From Candidatus Zixiibacteriota bacterium (GTDB lineage: Bacteria > Zixibacteria > MSB-5A5 > GN15 > FEB-12): a stretch of DNA of 64,000 nt. The notes beneath the pieces are model-generated. The model was not told the DNA's origin and did not search any database. It saw nothing but the letters and a program-made list of their open reading frames with translations. The stretch spans positions 479,673 to 543,672 of the forward strand of contig JACZWU010000002.1 of the NCBI GenBank assembly GCA_022571985.1, in the 5' to 3' direction. The translations under genes and the position numbers were made by a program. Position 1 is the stretch's first letter. Each line of letters starts with the position of its first letter. Positions 1-8,315 of this stretch are shown here, piece after piece.

Positions 1-2
1 CG

Positions 3-848
3 GTAGTTGTGGCCGAAGGGGAAATCAATTTTTCCAGCCGGGGTCTGTTGCCGTTTTCAAGAAAAGAGAATGCCACTCCCAAGGATCTTAGCAGAGCCTT
101 TGCCAGAGCCGCAGGGGATAAGAACGTAAAAGGAATAGTTTTCAGAGTCAATTCACCCGGCGGATTTGTAATTCCCGGCGAAGAGATTTTTCATGCGGCA
201 GATAAGGCCTCACGCCAGAAACCGCTGATTATATCAATGGCCAATCTGGCGGCCTCGGGGGGGTACTACATCGCTATGTCGGGCGACAGAATATTTGCCG
301 ATGCCGGCACCATAACCGGTTCAATAGGCATATATGGCGGCAAGTTGAATCTTAAAAAGCTCTATGAGAAAATCGAACTGAAAAAAGAGCTTTACTCCAG
401 AGGCAAGTTTTCGGGAATGATGAGTTCTATGCGGCCATTCACCCCAGATGAAAGAAAAAAGCAGATGTCTCACATTCAAGAGTTCTATGACTATTTCGTT
501 GAATTGGTTGCCGAAAATAGAAAGCTGTCTCCGGATTCGATTGACAATCTGGCTCGCGGCAGAGTCTGGACAGGTCAGGAAGCTCGTGCTATCGGTCTAG
601 TTGATGAGATAGGCGGTCTCAGAAAGGCGATAGCCTTTACAGCAGAAAAATTAAATCTGAAAGACTATCGGGTTGAATTTTATCCTGAAAAACGTCCTTT
701 ATTTCTTCTGCCCGGCAGCCGTTTCCTGAGCTCTGTAAGTTCGTTTTTTGGTCTGGGACAATCTCAGAATGACAACAGCGACAGTGATTTTCAGATTGAA
801 GAAAACGGGATTTTAGCCAGAATGCCGTTTGATATCATTATCGAGTAG
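3..848 (+). CDS. sppA: Signal peptide peptidase SppA (S49 family), 5' truncated by window edge
   Basis: VKGIVFRVNSPGG...ANLAASGGYYIAMSGDRIFADAGTITGSIGI; frame open to window start. Confidence 0.9.
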   Translation, partial: VVVAEGEINFSSRGLLPFSRKENATPKDLSRAFARAAGDKNVKGIVFRVNSPGGFVIPGEEIFHAADKASRQKPLIISMANLAASGGYYIAMSGDRIFADAGTITGSIGIYGGKLNLKKLYEKIELKKELYSRGKFSGMMSSMRPFTPDERKKQMSHIQEFYDYFVELVAENRKLSPDSIDNLARGRVWTGQEARAIGLVDEIGGLRKAIAFTAEKLNLKDYRVEFYPEKRPLFLLPGSRFLSSVSSFFGLGQSQNDNSDSDFQIEENGILARMPFDIIIE

Positions 849-982
849 TTGCTTCCGGCAATTTCAAAAGCTATCATAAACAAGTAATACGGGAGTGCGG
901 TTCTCCATCAAATTGCTTGAGAACGTTATTTCTAGTAACTATTTTCGATGAATATAATTTGTAACTGCCTGTGGAGGGAATA

Positions 983-2632
983 ATGCCTACTGCCGCCCAA
1001 GTGATGGTCAAAGCTTTAGAGAATGAAAATGTAAAATATATTTTTGGTCTACCCGGTGAAGAAAATATTGATTTTATGGAAGCTGTCCGCAATTCTAATA
1101 TTCAATTTATTTTAACCCGTCATGAGCAGGGCGCCGGATTCATGGCCGATATCTATGGACGACTGACCGGTAAGGCCGGAGTTTGTCTGGCCACACTGGG
1201 GCCGGGTGCGACCAATTTATTTACGCCGGTTGCCGATGCCAATCTCGACCGGGCGCCGCTGGTCGCCATCACCGGGCAGTCGGGCACAGCTCAGATGCAC
1301 AAAGAGTCGCATCAGTATATTGATATAGTGTCAATGTTTAAGCCGATCACTAAATGGAATACCCGTATCAGTCAGGCCGATATTGTAGCAGAAGCAGTCC
1401 GCAAAGCCTTTAAGACAGCCGAATCTGAAAAACCGGGGGCGACCCATCTGGAACTCCCCGAAGATATCGCCGAGCAGGAATGCCAGAAGCCGGAGTATTT
1501 TGAAGTCCGCAAAGTCCGCCGGCCGGCGCCTGATTATAAAGCTGTTAAAATGGCTATGGATTTAATCAAAAAGGCTAAAAGGCCTCTGATACTGGCCGGC
1601 AACGGCACTCTGCGAAAACGTGCCACCAAGCAGCTTCGCAAGTTCTTAGAGAGCACAGGAATCGGTACCTGCAATACTTTTATGGGCAAAGGAGCCGCCG
1701 GCTACAAATATGATAACAATCTCTTTACCATCGGGCTGCAGTCACGCGACCATGTTACCTTCGCGTTCGAAGAAGCAGATTTGATTATTGCTATCGGTTA
1801 TGACATTGTCGAATATTCGCCGCGTTTCTGGAATCCGGATGGCAAAAAAAGAATTATCCATATCGATTTTGATCAGGCCGAAGTCGACTACTGGTACCAT
1901 CCCGAAGTTGAACTGGTCGGCGATATTGCTTCGACACTCTGGGAGCTGAATGAAAAAATTGATGACAGTTTCCCTAAAGGTAAGGGCGAGTTTATCAAAA
2001 AGCACCGCGCCAATATCTTAAAAGATTTAGAAGAGCATGCTGACAGCACAGATTTTCCGGTCAAGCCTCAGAAAATAATTCATGATATTCGGGCGGTACT
2101 TGATGACCATGATATTCTGCTTTCCGATGTAGGCGCCCACAAAATGTGGATTGCCCGCATGTACATAGCCAACGAGCCGAATACCTGTCTTATTTCCAAC
2201 GGCTTCGCTACTATGGGTATCGCGCTGCCGGGTGGGATCGCAGCTAAACTTGTTTATCCGGACCGCAAAGTTATGACCGTCTCGGGCGACGGTGGTTTTA
2301 TGATGAACGCTCAGGAACTGGAAACAGCAGTGCGTCTGAAGACTCCGACTGTCAATATGATCTGGACCGACGGTACTTTTGGTCTTATCGAATGGAAACA
2401 GATAAACAAATATGGCCATGCTTTCGGCACAGAATTCAATAATCCCGACTGGGTACAGTTCGCCGAAAGTTTCGGCGCGGTTGGCATGAAAGTAAACAAG
2501 GGTGATAATCTTCAGGAAATTTTAAAAGAAGCTTTTGCTTTTAATAAGCCGGTAGTGATTGACTGCCCGGTGGATTATTCTGAAAATATGAAGCTGACCG
2601 AACGGCTGGGGCAACTTGTTTGTCCGCTGTAG
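983..2632 (+). CDS. Acetolactate synthase large subunit-like ThDP enzyme
   Basis: YIFGLPGEENIDF, RHEQGAGFMAD, GPGATN, GDGGFMMNAQELETA (ThDP motif); GTGGAGGG RBS favours ATG at 983 rather than 971. Confidence 0.85.
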   Translation: MPTAAQVMVKALENENVKYIFGLPGEENIDFMEAVRNSNIQFILTRHEQGAGFMADIYGRLTGKAGVCLATLGPGATNLFTPVADANLDRAPLVAITGQSGTAQMHKESHQYIDIVSMFKPITKWNTRISQADIVAEAVRKAFKTAESEKPGATHLELPEDIAEQECQKPEYFEVRKVRRPAPDYKAVKMAMDLIKKAKRPLILAGNGTLRKRATKQLRKFLESTGIGTCNTFMGKGAAGYKYDNNLFTIGLQSRDHVTFAFEEADLIIAIGYDIVEYSPRFWNPDGKKRIIHIDFDQAEVDYWYHPEVELVGDIASTLWELNEKIDDSFPKGKGEFIKKHRANILKDLEEHADSTDFPVKPQKIIHDIRAVLDDHDILLSDVGAHKMWIARMYIANEPNTCLISNGFATMGIALPGGIAAKLVYPDRKVMTVSGDGGFMMNAQELETAVRLKTPTVNMIWTDGTFGLIEWKQINKYGHAFGTEFNNPDWVQFAESFGAVGMKVNKGDNLQEILKEAFAFNKPVVIDCPVDYSENMKLTERLGQLVCPL

Positions 2633-2669
2633 CATGCATAAGATTAGAGAAATAAGAGGAGCAGCATAG

Positions 2670-4094
2670 ATGGCCAGGCATTATAAAATTTACTTAGGCG
2701 GCAAGTGGGTTGACCGTAAAGAAAAAATAGAAGTCAGATCACCCTACGACGGCAAAGTGGCCGGTACGGTGGCGATGGCTTCCAAGGCTGATTTTACCAA
2801 AGCGATTGATATTGCCGAGAAAGCCTTTGAAAAAACCAGACAGCTGCCATCGTATGTGCGCGAAGAAGCCTGTCTGGCGGTGTCTGAGGGATTAAGAAAA
2901 AACAGCAACAAGTTTGCCAGGATGATGTCTCTTGAGATCGGCAAAGCTCTGAAAGATTCCGAAGTTGAAGTATTCCGGGCGGTGCAGGTTTTTAAGATAG
3001 CTGCCGAAGAAGCCAAGCGGGTTGGTGGTGAGATTATGGATTTTGATTCTATTCCCGGCAACGAAAAACGGCTGGGGCTTATCCGCCGTTTTCCTATCGG
3101 AGTGCTTTCGGGAATTGCGCCTTTCAATTTTCCGCTTAATTTGGTAGCGCACAAAGTTGCCCCGGCCATGGCCTCGGGTAACTGCATGATATTGAAACCA
3201 GCCCCGACTACTCCCATCATTGCCATGATGTTGGCTGAGCTGATTGACAAGACCGATTATCCCAAAGGCGCCATTTCGTTTATACTGGGCAGCAACGAAA
3301 ACGCCGAGCCGCTAATCAAAGACGAGCGCATCAAGCTGATAACTTTTACCGGTTCAGACAAAGTCGGCTGGTGGATTAAAGATAATTCGGGCAAAAAGCG
3401 TGTCGTACTGGAATTAGGCGGCAACGCCGGACTGGCCATAGCAGATGACGCCGATCTGGACTACGCTGCCCTACGGGCTGTCAAAGGCTCGTTCGGGCAA
3501 GCCGGGCAGTCGTGTATCTCTGTTCAAAGAATTTTTGTGCAGGAAAAAGTTTACGACAAGTTCTTAAAAAACTTCGTAGCCAGAACAAAAAAACTAAAAC
3601 TCGGCAATCCTCTGAGCAAGACCACCGATATCGGCACCCTGGTAAATGCTCAGGCGGTAAAGAACACTCAAGCGTTAGTCGATGAAGCAAAAAAACAAGG
3701 CGCCAAAGTTTTGACCGGCGGCAAAGGCAAAGGAACATTCTTTGAACCGACTATAATCACCAATGTGAAATCATCGATGGGCGTCTGCTCCAAAGAAGCG
3801 TTTGCGCCGCTGGTGACTGTCGAAAAATACAAAACATTCACAGAGGCCGTAAGTAAGATAAACGATTCGCAGTTCGGCCTTCAGGCCGGTATTTTCACCA
3901 ACAGACTCGACGATGTCTTTTATGCTTTCAACAATGTCGAAGCCGGCGGGATTGTCATAAACGATGTGCCCACTTTTCGGGCCGATCAGCAGCCCTTTGG
4001 CGGCTTAAAAGATTCCGGTATCGGCCGCGAGGGAATTCGATATACTATTGAAGACTATACCGAGATAAAAGTGCTGTCGTTAAACCTGAGATAG
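2670..4094 (+). CDS. NAD(P)-dependent aldehyde dehydrogenase family protein (GapN-like)
   Basis: FTGSDKVGWWI, LELGGNAG, GQAGQSCISVQRI catalytic Cys motif. Confidence 0.9.
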   Translation: MARHYKIYLGGKWVDRKEKIEVRSPYDGKVAGTVAMASKADFTKAIDIAEKAFEKTRQLPSYVREEACLAVSEGLRKNSNKFARMMSLEIGKALKDSEVEVFRAVQVFKIAAEEAKRVGGEIMDFDSIPGNEKRLGLIRRFPIGVLSGIAPFNFPLNLVAHKVAPAMASGNCMILKPAPTTPIIAMMLAELIDKTDYPKGAISFILGSNENAEPLIKDERIKLITFTGSDKVGWWIKDNSGKKRVVLELGGNAGLAIADDADLDYAALRAVKGSFGQAGQSCISVQRIFVQEKVYDKFLKNFVARTKKLKLGNPLSKTTDIGTLVNAQAVKNTQALVDEAKKQGAKVLTGGKGKGTFFEPTIITNVKSSMGVCSKEAFAPLVTVEKYKTFTEAVSKINDSQFGLQAGIFTNRLDDVFYAFNNVEAGGIVINDVPTFRADQQPFGGLKDSGIGREGIRYTIEDYTEIKVLSLNLR

Positions 4095-4153
4095 GTGACA
4101 TCGTCACGCTCTTTTTGTTAGCGTAAGGTTAGAGGAGTTTTGACAAAATTGCC

Positions 4154-4678
4154 ATGAAAATTCTAGTTCGCACTATTGTATTTACAATATTAGTTCCCGG
4201 TACTGTCGGCGGCTGGGCGCCTTACTGGATTGCGCACTCCGGGCTTGATGGACTGCTGCTGGGTAAAGCGATGAGTTCGCTGGTGACAGATATAGTCGGC
4301 CTGTTTTTTACGGCTATTGGTGCTTTAATTTATCTCTGGTGTGCTTATGATTTTGTTTTTATCGGGCGGGGCACTCCGGCGCCTTTTGCTCCACCCAAAA
4401 CTCTGGTCATCCGCGGACTTTATAAACTTGTCAGAAACCCGATGTATATCGGCATTCTACTGGCTATAATCGGACAGGGTTTTATCTATGGTTCACCGCT
4501 TTTATTTCTTTACGCAATGCTGGTGTTTATCATGTTTCATTCTTTTATAGTCTTGTATGAAGAACCAATTTTGAGAAAGATGTTCGGCTATGACTATCTG
4601 GCCTACGGCAAACAGGCCAATCGCTGGCTGCCGACTTGCTGTAAAGATTGTCAGGATTCGGATTGCTGCGAAGAATGA
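4154..4678 (+). CDS. Isoprenylcysteine carboxyl methyltransferase / PEMT-like integral membrane methyltransferase
   Basis: Multiple TM segments, LVIRGLYKLVRNPMYIG motif and LYEEPILRKMFGYDYLAY. Confidence 0.8.
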   Translation: MKILVRTIVFTILVPGTVGGWAPYWIAHSGLDGLLLGKAMSSLVTDIVGLFFTAIGALIYLWCAYDFVFIGRGTPAPFAPPKTLVIRGLYKLVRNPMYIGILLAIIGQGFIYGSPLLFLYAMLVFIMFHSFIVLYEEPILRKMFGYDYLAYGKQANRWLPTCCKDCQDSDCCEE

Positions 4679-5061
4679 AAAGAGTGTCTTCCGGCTCCCC
4701 CTACGAAAAAAATATCGGCTTCTCACGCGCTGTCCGTATCGGTAATATCATTGCTGTCTCAGGCACCGGGCCGATTGCGGCCGATGGCTCTACCGCTTCA
4801 GCCGGCGATGCCTACGCTCAGGCCAGACGATGCCTTGAAATTATCGCAACAGCAATCAAAGCGGCCGGCGGAAAACTTGAAAATGTTTTCAGAACCCGCA
4901 TGTATATTACAGACGCTTCGAATCAGGATAAAGTCGGCCGGGCGCATGGCGAATATTTTGGCGAGATAAAACCTGCCTCTACGATGGTGGTGGTTAAAGC
5001 TTTGGTGCGCGATGACTGGCTGGTTGAAATAGAAGCCGACTGCTACGCCGGAGACGAGTAG
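4675..5061 (+). CDS. RidA family (YjgF/YER057c/UK114) protein
   Basis: GFSRAVRIGNIIAVSGTGP, VFRTRMYITD; ATG overlaps upstream stop (ATGA). Confidence 0.85.
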   Translation: MKRVSSGSPYEKNIGFSRAVRIGNIIAVSGTGPIAADGSTASAGDAYAQARRCLEIIATAIKAAGGKLENVFRTRMYITDASNQDKVGRAHGEYFGEIKPASTMVVVKALVRDDWLVEIEADCYAGDE

Positions 5062-5106
5062 TAACTCAGGAGACATTTTGCTGTGGCTGAATTAGTCCCA
5101 AATTCC

Positions 5107-5490
5107 TTAATCTTGATGCAATCGCACCGGGCTGCCATTTAAAAAATCAGCTAATTGATTTATTCTATGCCCTTTACGAATGAGTTCAGTTAAAGACAGA
5201 TCTTTCCGGGCATGCCATCTCTCGTAAGACCGCGGATGTTTGCTGCTTATTTGGGTAATATGCAAGACTTTGGTGTTTAGCCGAATTTCGCTTTCTAAAC
5301 AAATATTATTGTTATCAATCAGAATAGACTCGATAATGTCTTTGCAGAGCTGTGCGGTATTCATTATGTCTGCCATGGTAATTTGCGGATATAAGGCTAT
5401 GACCTGTTTATAGGTAGATCCGCGGCTTAAGAGATTCAGTATGTCAAGGACCGACACCCCGGTGTCCCTAATCAGGATTGACTTTTCCAT
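5107..5490 (-). CDS. DUF433-like protein with C-terminal Myb/SANT-like W-containing segment
   Basis: SRGSTYKQVIALYPQITMADIMNTAQ (DUF433-like) followed by RSYERWHARKDLSLTELIRKGHRINQLADFLNGSP. Confidence 0.55.
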   Translation of the reverse strand: MEKSILIRDTGVSVLDILNLLSRGSTYKQVIALYPQITMADIMNTAQLCKDIIESILIDNNNICLESEIRLNTKVLHITQISSKHPRSYERWHARKDLSLTELIRKGHRINQLADFLNGSPVRLHQD

Positions 5491-5628
5491 AAATTCCCCT
5501 CACTTTGCTTACAGTCGCAATAAAAGGGGTGGACTGTCAGCGACTGTCAGTTTAAATTGAGAGATATTTAAAAGTGAGATTGATAAAATTTGAGCAAAGT
5601 CAGATGATTCTGCAAAGGAAATAATTAA

Positions 5629-6477
5629 ATGCAATTTGGAGCACACGAATCGATTGCCGGAGGGATTTTTAACGCCATCGAACGCGGGCAGACGGCCACC
5701 TGCGACACCATTCAGATGTTTAACAAATCCAACAGTCAATGGCGGGCCAAAAAAATTGAGCAAGCTGAGCTTGACAAATATTTCGAAAAAATAAAAGAGA
5801 CCAGCGTGACTGTTGCGACCTCGCACAGCAGCTATCTGATAAATATTGCCTCGCCAGTCAAAGAGCTCAATGAAAAATCATACAATGCGCTCAAAGAAGA
5901 GATGGAGCGCTGCCAGATGCTCGAGATCCCCAATCTGGTTATGCACCCGGGTTCGCATGTCGGCACCGGCGAAGAGGCCGGTATCAAACGAATTATCAAA
6001 AACTTAAACAAGTTATTCAAAGAGCTCAAAAATAATAATGTCTGTCTGTTACTTGAAACAACCGCCGGGCAGGGGAGTAATCTGGGTTATACCTTTGAGC
6101 AGATTGGCGAGATGATTGACGGCGTCAAAATTCAGGACCATATCGGAGTCTGTCTTGATACCTGCCATATTTTTGCGGCCGGATATCCTATCAGCGACCC
6201 CAAAGAATATAAAAAGACGATGAAAAAGTTCGACGATATTATCGGTATAGACAAACTTAAGATTATACATATGAACGATTCCAAAAAAGAGTTCGGTTCC
6301 AGACGCGACCGCCACGAGCATATTGGCAAAGGGCATATCGGCATTGAAGCTTTTCGCAATATCGTCAATGACAAACGCTTAAAAAAGATACCGATGATAC
6401 TCGAAACTCCTAAAGAAGAAGAACTAAAAGAAGATATCGAGAATTTGAAAGTACTACGGAGTTTAGTGAAGAAGTAA
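5629..6477 (+). CDS. nfo: Endonuclease IV (AP endonuclease)
   Basis: FGAHESIAGG, MHPGSHVGTGEE, CLDTCHIFAAGYPI, HMNDSKKEFGSRRDRHEHIGKGHIG, ETPK. Confidence 0.95.
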   Translation: MQFGAHESIAGGIFNAIERGQTATCDTIQMFNKSNSQWRAKKIEQAELDKYFEKIKETSVTVATSHSSYLINIASPVKELNEKSYNALKEEMERCQMLEIPNLVMHPGSHVGTGEEAGIKRIIKNLNKLFKELKNNNVCLLLETTAGQGSNLGYTFEQIGEMIDGVKIQDHIGVCLDTCHIFAAGYPISDPKEYKKTMKKFDDIIGIDKLKIIHMNDSKKEFGSRRDRHEHIGKGHIGIEAFRNIVNDKRLKKIPMILETPKEEELKEDIENLKVLRSLVKK

Positions 6478-6490
6478 GAATGGTGAGGAT

Positions 6491-7072
6491 TTGAAAAGTT
6501 CAACAGAATTAAAACCTTCATCTATATCATTAGTCGGTTGGTTTTTGGTAATGGTTGCGGCTTTGACTATTTTGAGCAGCGCAGCCAGTTTGCTTAAAAT
6601 GAACTACAGTTCTACTGAAAGCGTCGAAATAAGAAAACCGTTTGGAAAGTCTACTCTGGTTGGACGAAAGATTAATTTTAGTTTTATGCTTCAGTCACAT
6701 GTGACTCCCTTGAATATCTTCAATATTTTGTCTGGCGTTGCCCTGTTGTTTGGAAGTATTAATTTTTTAAAGTTAAAAAGCTGGGCACGTCTTATGCTCG
6801 AAATATTAGCTTGGATATATATGGCAGAAATGATTGTGTTGTTTGTTTTGGTAAAAGTGTTTGGAATCCAGGAAATCTATTTCGTTCCTCAATTCATTGA
6901 AGACGAGAGAGCAAATAGTGGTGTCAAGACAATGGTTACAGTCATTTTTGTTGTTTCTGGAATTGCCTACGTTGTAATAACAGGATTCGTATTGAAGCAT
7001 TTAAGAGGAGGCACAATTCGAAGCTGGATGAAATCACCAGCCGAGCCTATTGTGGAAATAGAGCAATCTTAG
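6491..7072 (+). CDS. Hypothetical integral membrane protein (about 4 TM)
   Basis: Hydrophobic segments in the ORF; TTG start. Confidence 0.6.
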   Translation: MKSSTELKPSSISLVGWFLVMVAALTILSSAASLLKMNYSSTESVEIRKPFGKSTLVGRKINFSFMLQSHVTPLNIFNILSGVALLFGSINFLKLKSWARLMLEILAWIYMAEMIVLFVLVKVFGIQEIYFVPQFIEDERANSGVKTMVTVIFVVSGIAYVVITGFVLKHLRGGTIRSWMKSPAEPIVEIEQS

Positions 7073-7110
7073 CTTGCTTAAAAGAGTCTTAATTCCTACC
7101 ATATCCCCCT

Positions 7111-8163
7111 ATGAAACTTGGTATAATTGGAAAACCTCAGAGCGGTAAAACAACCGTATTCAACGCCGCCTGTCAGATGCAGGTAGCTGTCGGCGATTAC
7201 TCACAAGCTGTACATCGTTCAATAATAAAAGTTCCGGATAAGCGCGTAATTGAACTGGCTGAATTAGTTAACCCCAAAAAACTGACCTATGCCGAAATGG
7301 AGATTCTGGACGCGCCCGGTTTTTCCGGTAAAGGCAAAGAAGCGGCCGGTATAGAAATATCAGAAGATTTAAAAAAGATGGAAGCGTTGATGGCTGTCAT
7401 CGATGGCTTTTCGCCGGATTGTAACCCAGAAAAAGATATTCAGGACTTAATTGATGAAATGATAATCCATGACCAGACGGTGGTAGAGTCCAATATCATA
7501 AAAAAAGAAAAGAAGATGAAGCAGGTCGGCGACAAGACTGTCATCACAGAAATTAATCTGCTGAAGCGCTGCTTAGAGCAACTCGAAGGCGAAAAACCGC
7601 TGATTGAAATGGATTTAAGCGATGACGAATTGAAACTTATTCGCGGCTATCTGTTTATGTCGCTTAAACCGATGCTGATAGTGCTGAATATCGCAGAAGA
7701 TGATATCCCTAAAAGCGATGAAATTTATGCCGGTCTGAGTAAATTCGTGTCCGATTCCAAGCGGGAATTGGCTGTCATGTGCGGCAAAATCGAAATGGAA
7801 CTGGTCGGGCTTGAAGAAGAAGAGCTAAAGGAATTCTTGAAAGATTTAGGAATTACCACCTCTGCGGTCGATATAGTAATTCAAAAAGGGTACAAGCTTC
7901 TGGGTTTGATGTCATTTTTGACCGCCGGAGAGCCGGAAGTCCGCGCCTGGACAATCAAGAAAGGCACCAACGCCCAAAAAGCAGCCGGTGTGATACACTC
8001 CGATATTGAGCGGGGTTTTATCCGGGCCGAAGTTACTTCATACAATGATTACATCGAGCACAAAACCCCGGCCGCACTCAAAGCTGCCGGTAAACAGCGA
8101 TTAGAGGGCAAAGAATACCGGGTCAAAGACGGCGATGTAATTTTGTTTCGTTTTAATGTTTAG
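7111..8163 (+). CDS. YchF/OLA1-like GTPase/ATPase with TGS-like C-terminus
   Basis: GIIGKPQSGKTTVFNA P-loop; C-terminal AGVIHSDIERGFIRAEV...GDVILFRFNV. Confidence 0.85.
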   Translation: MKLGIIGKPQSGKTTVFNAACQMQVAVGDYSQAVHRSIIKVPDKRVIELAELVNPKKLTYAEMEILDAPGFSGKGKEAAGIEISEDLKKMEALMAVIDGFSPDCNPEKDIQDLIDEMIIHDQTVVESNIIKKEKKMKQVGDKTVITEINLLKRCLEQLEGEKPLIEMDLSDDELKLIRGYLFMSLKPMLIVLNIAEDDIPKSDEIYAGLSKFVSDSKRELAVMCGKIEMELVGLEEEELKEFLKDLGITTSAVDIVIQKGYKLLGLMSFLTAGEPEVRAWTIKKGTNAQKAAGVIHSDIERGFIRAEVTSYNDYIEHKTPAALKAAGKQRLEGKEYRVKDGDVILFRFNV

Positions 8164-8262
8164 TTCTGAAATCTATTTTCGTAGATTTTTGTCCTTATGA
8201 AACCTTTATAGTGCGGACCTGTTCAAAAAATGAACATCTCTGCCGATAATGGGAGTATGTAG

Positions 8263-8288
8263 CATCCTTCGACTACGCTCAGGATGAC
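8263..8288. repeat. REP-like dispersed repeat (CATCCTTCGACTACGCTCAGGATGA)
   Basis: Imperfect inverted repeat matching copies elsewhere in the window. Confidence 0.75.
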
Positions 8289-8315
8289 GATTATAAGTGC
8301 GAATAAGGAGAGAAT

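Noticed and set aside
2744-3250. 168-aa antisense ORF in the aldehyde dehydrogenase gene
   Set aside because: Antisense to a clear ALDH coding region, no motifs.
4094-4116. GTGAC-atc-GTCAC hairpin followed by CTTTTTG as a terminator after the ALDH gene
   Set aside because: Stem only 5 bp and T-run short; insufficient support.
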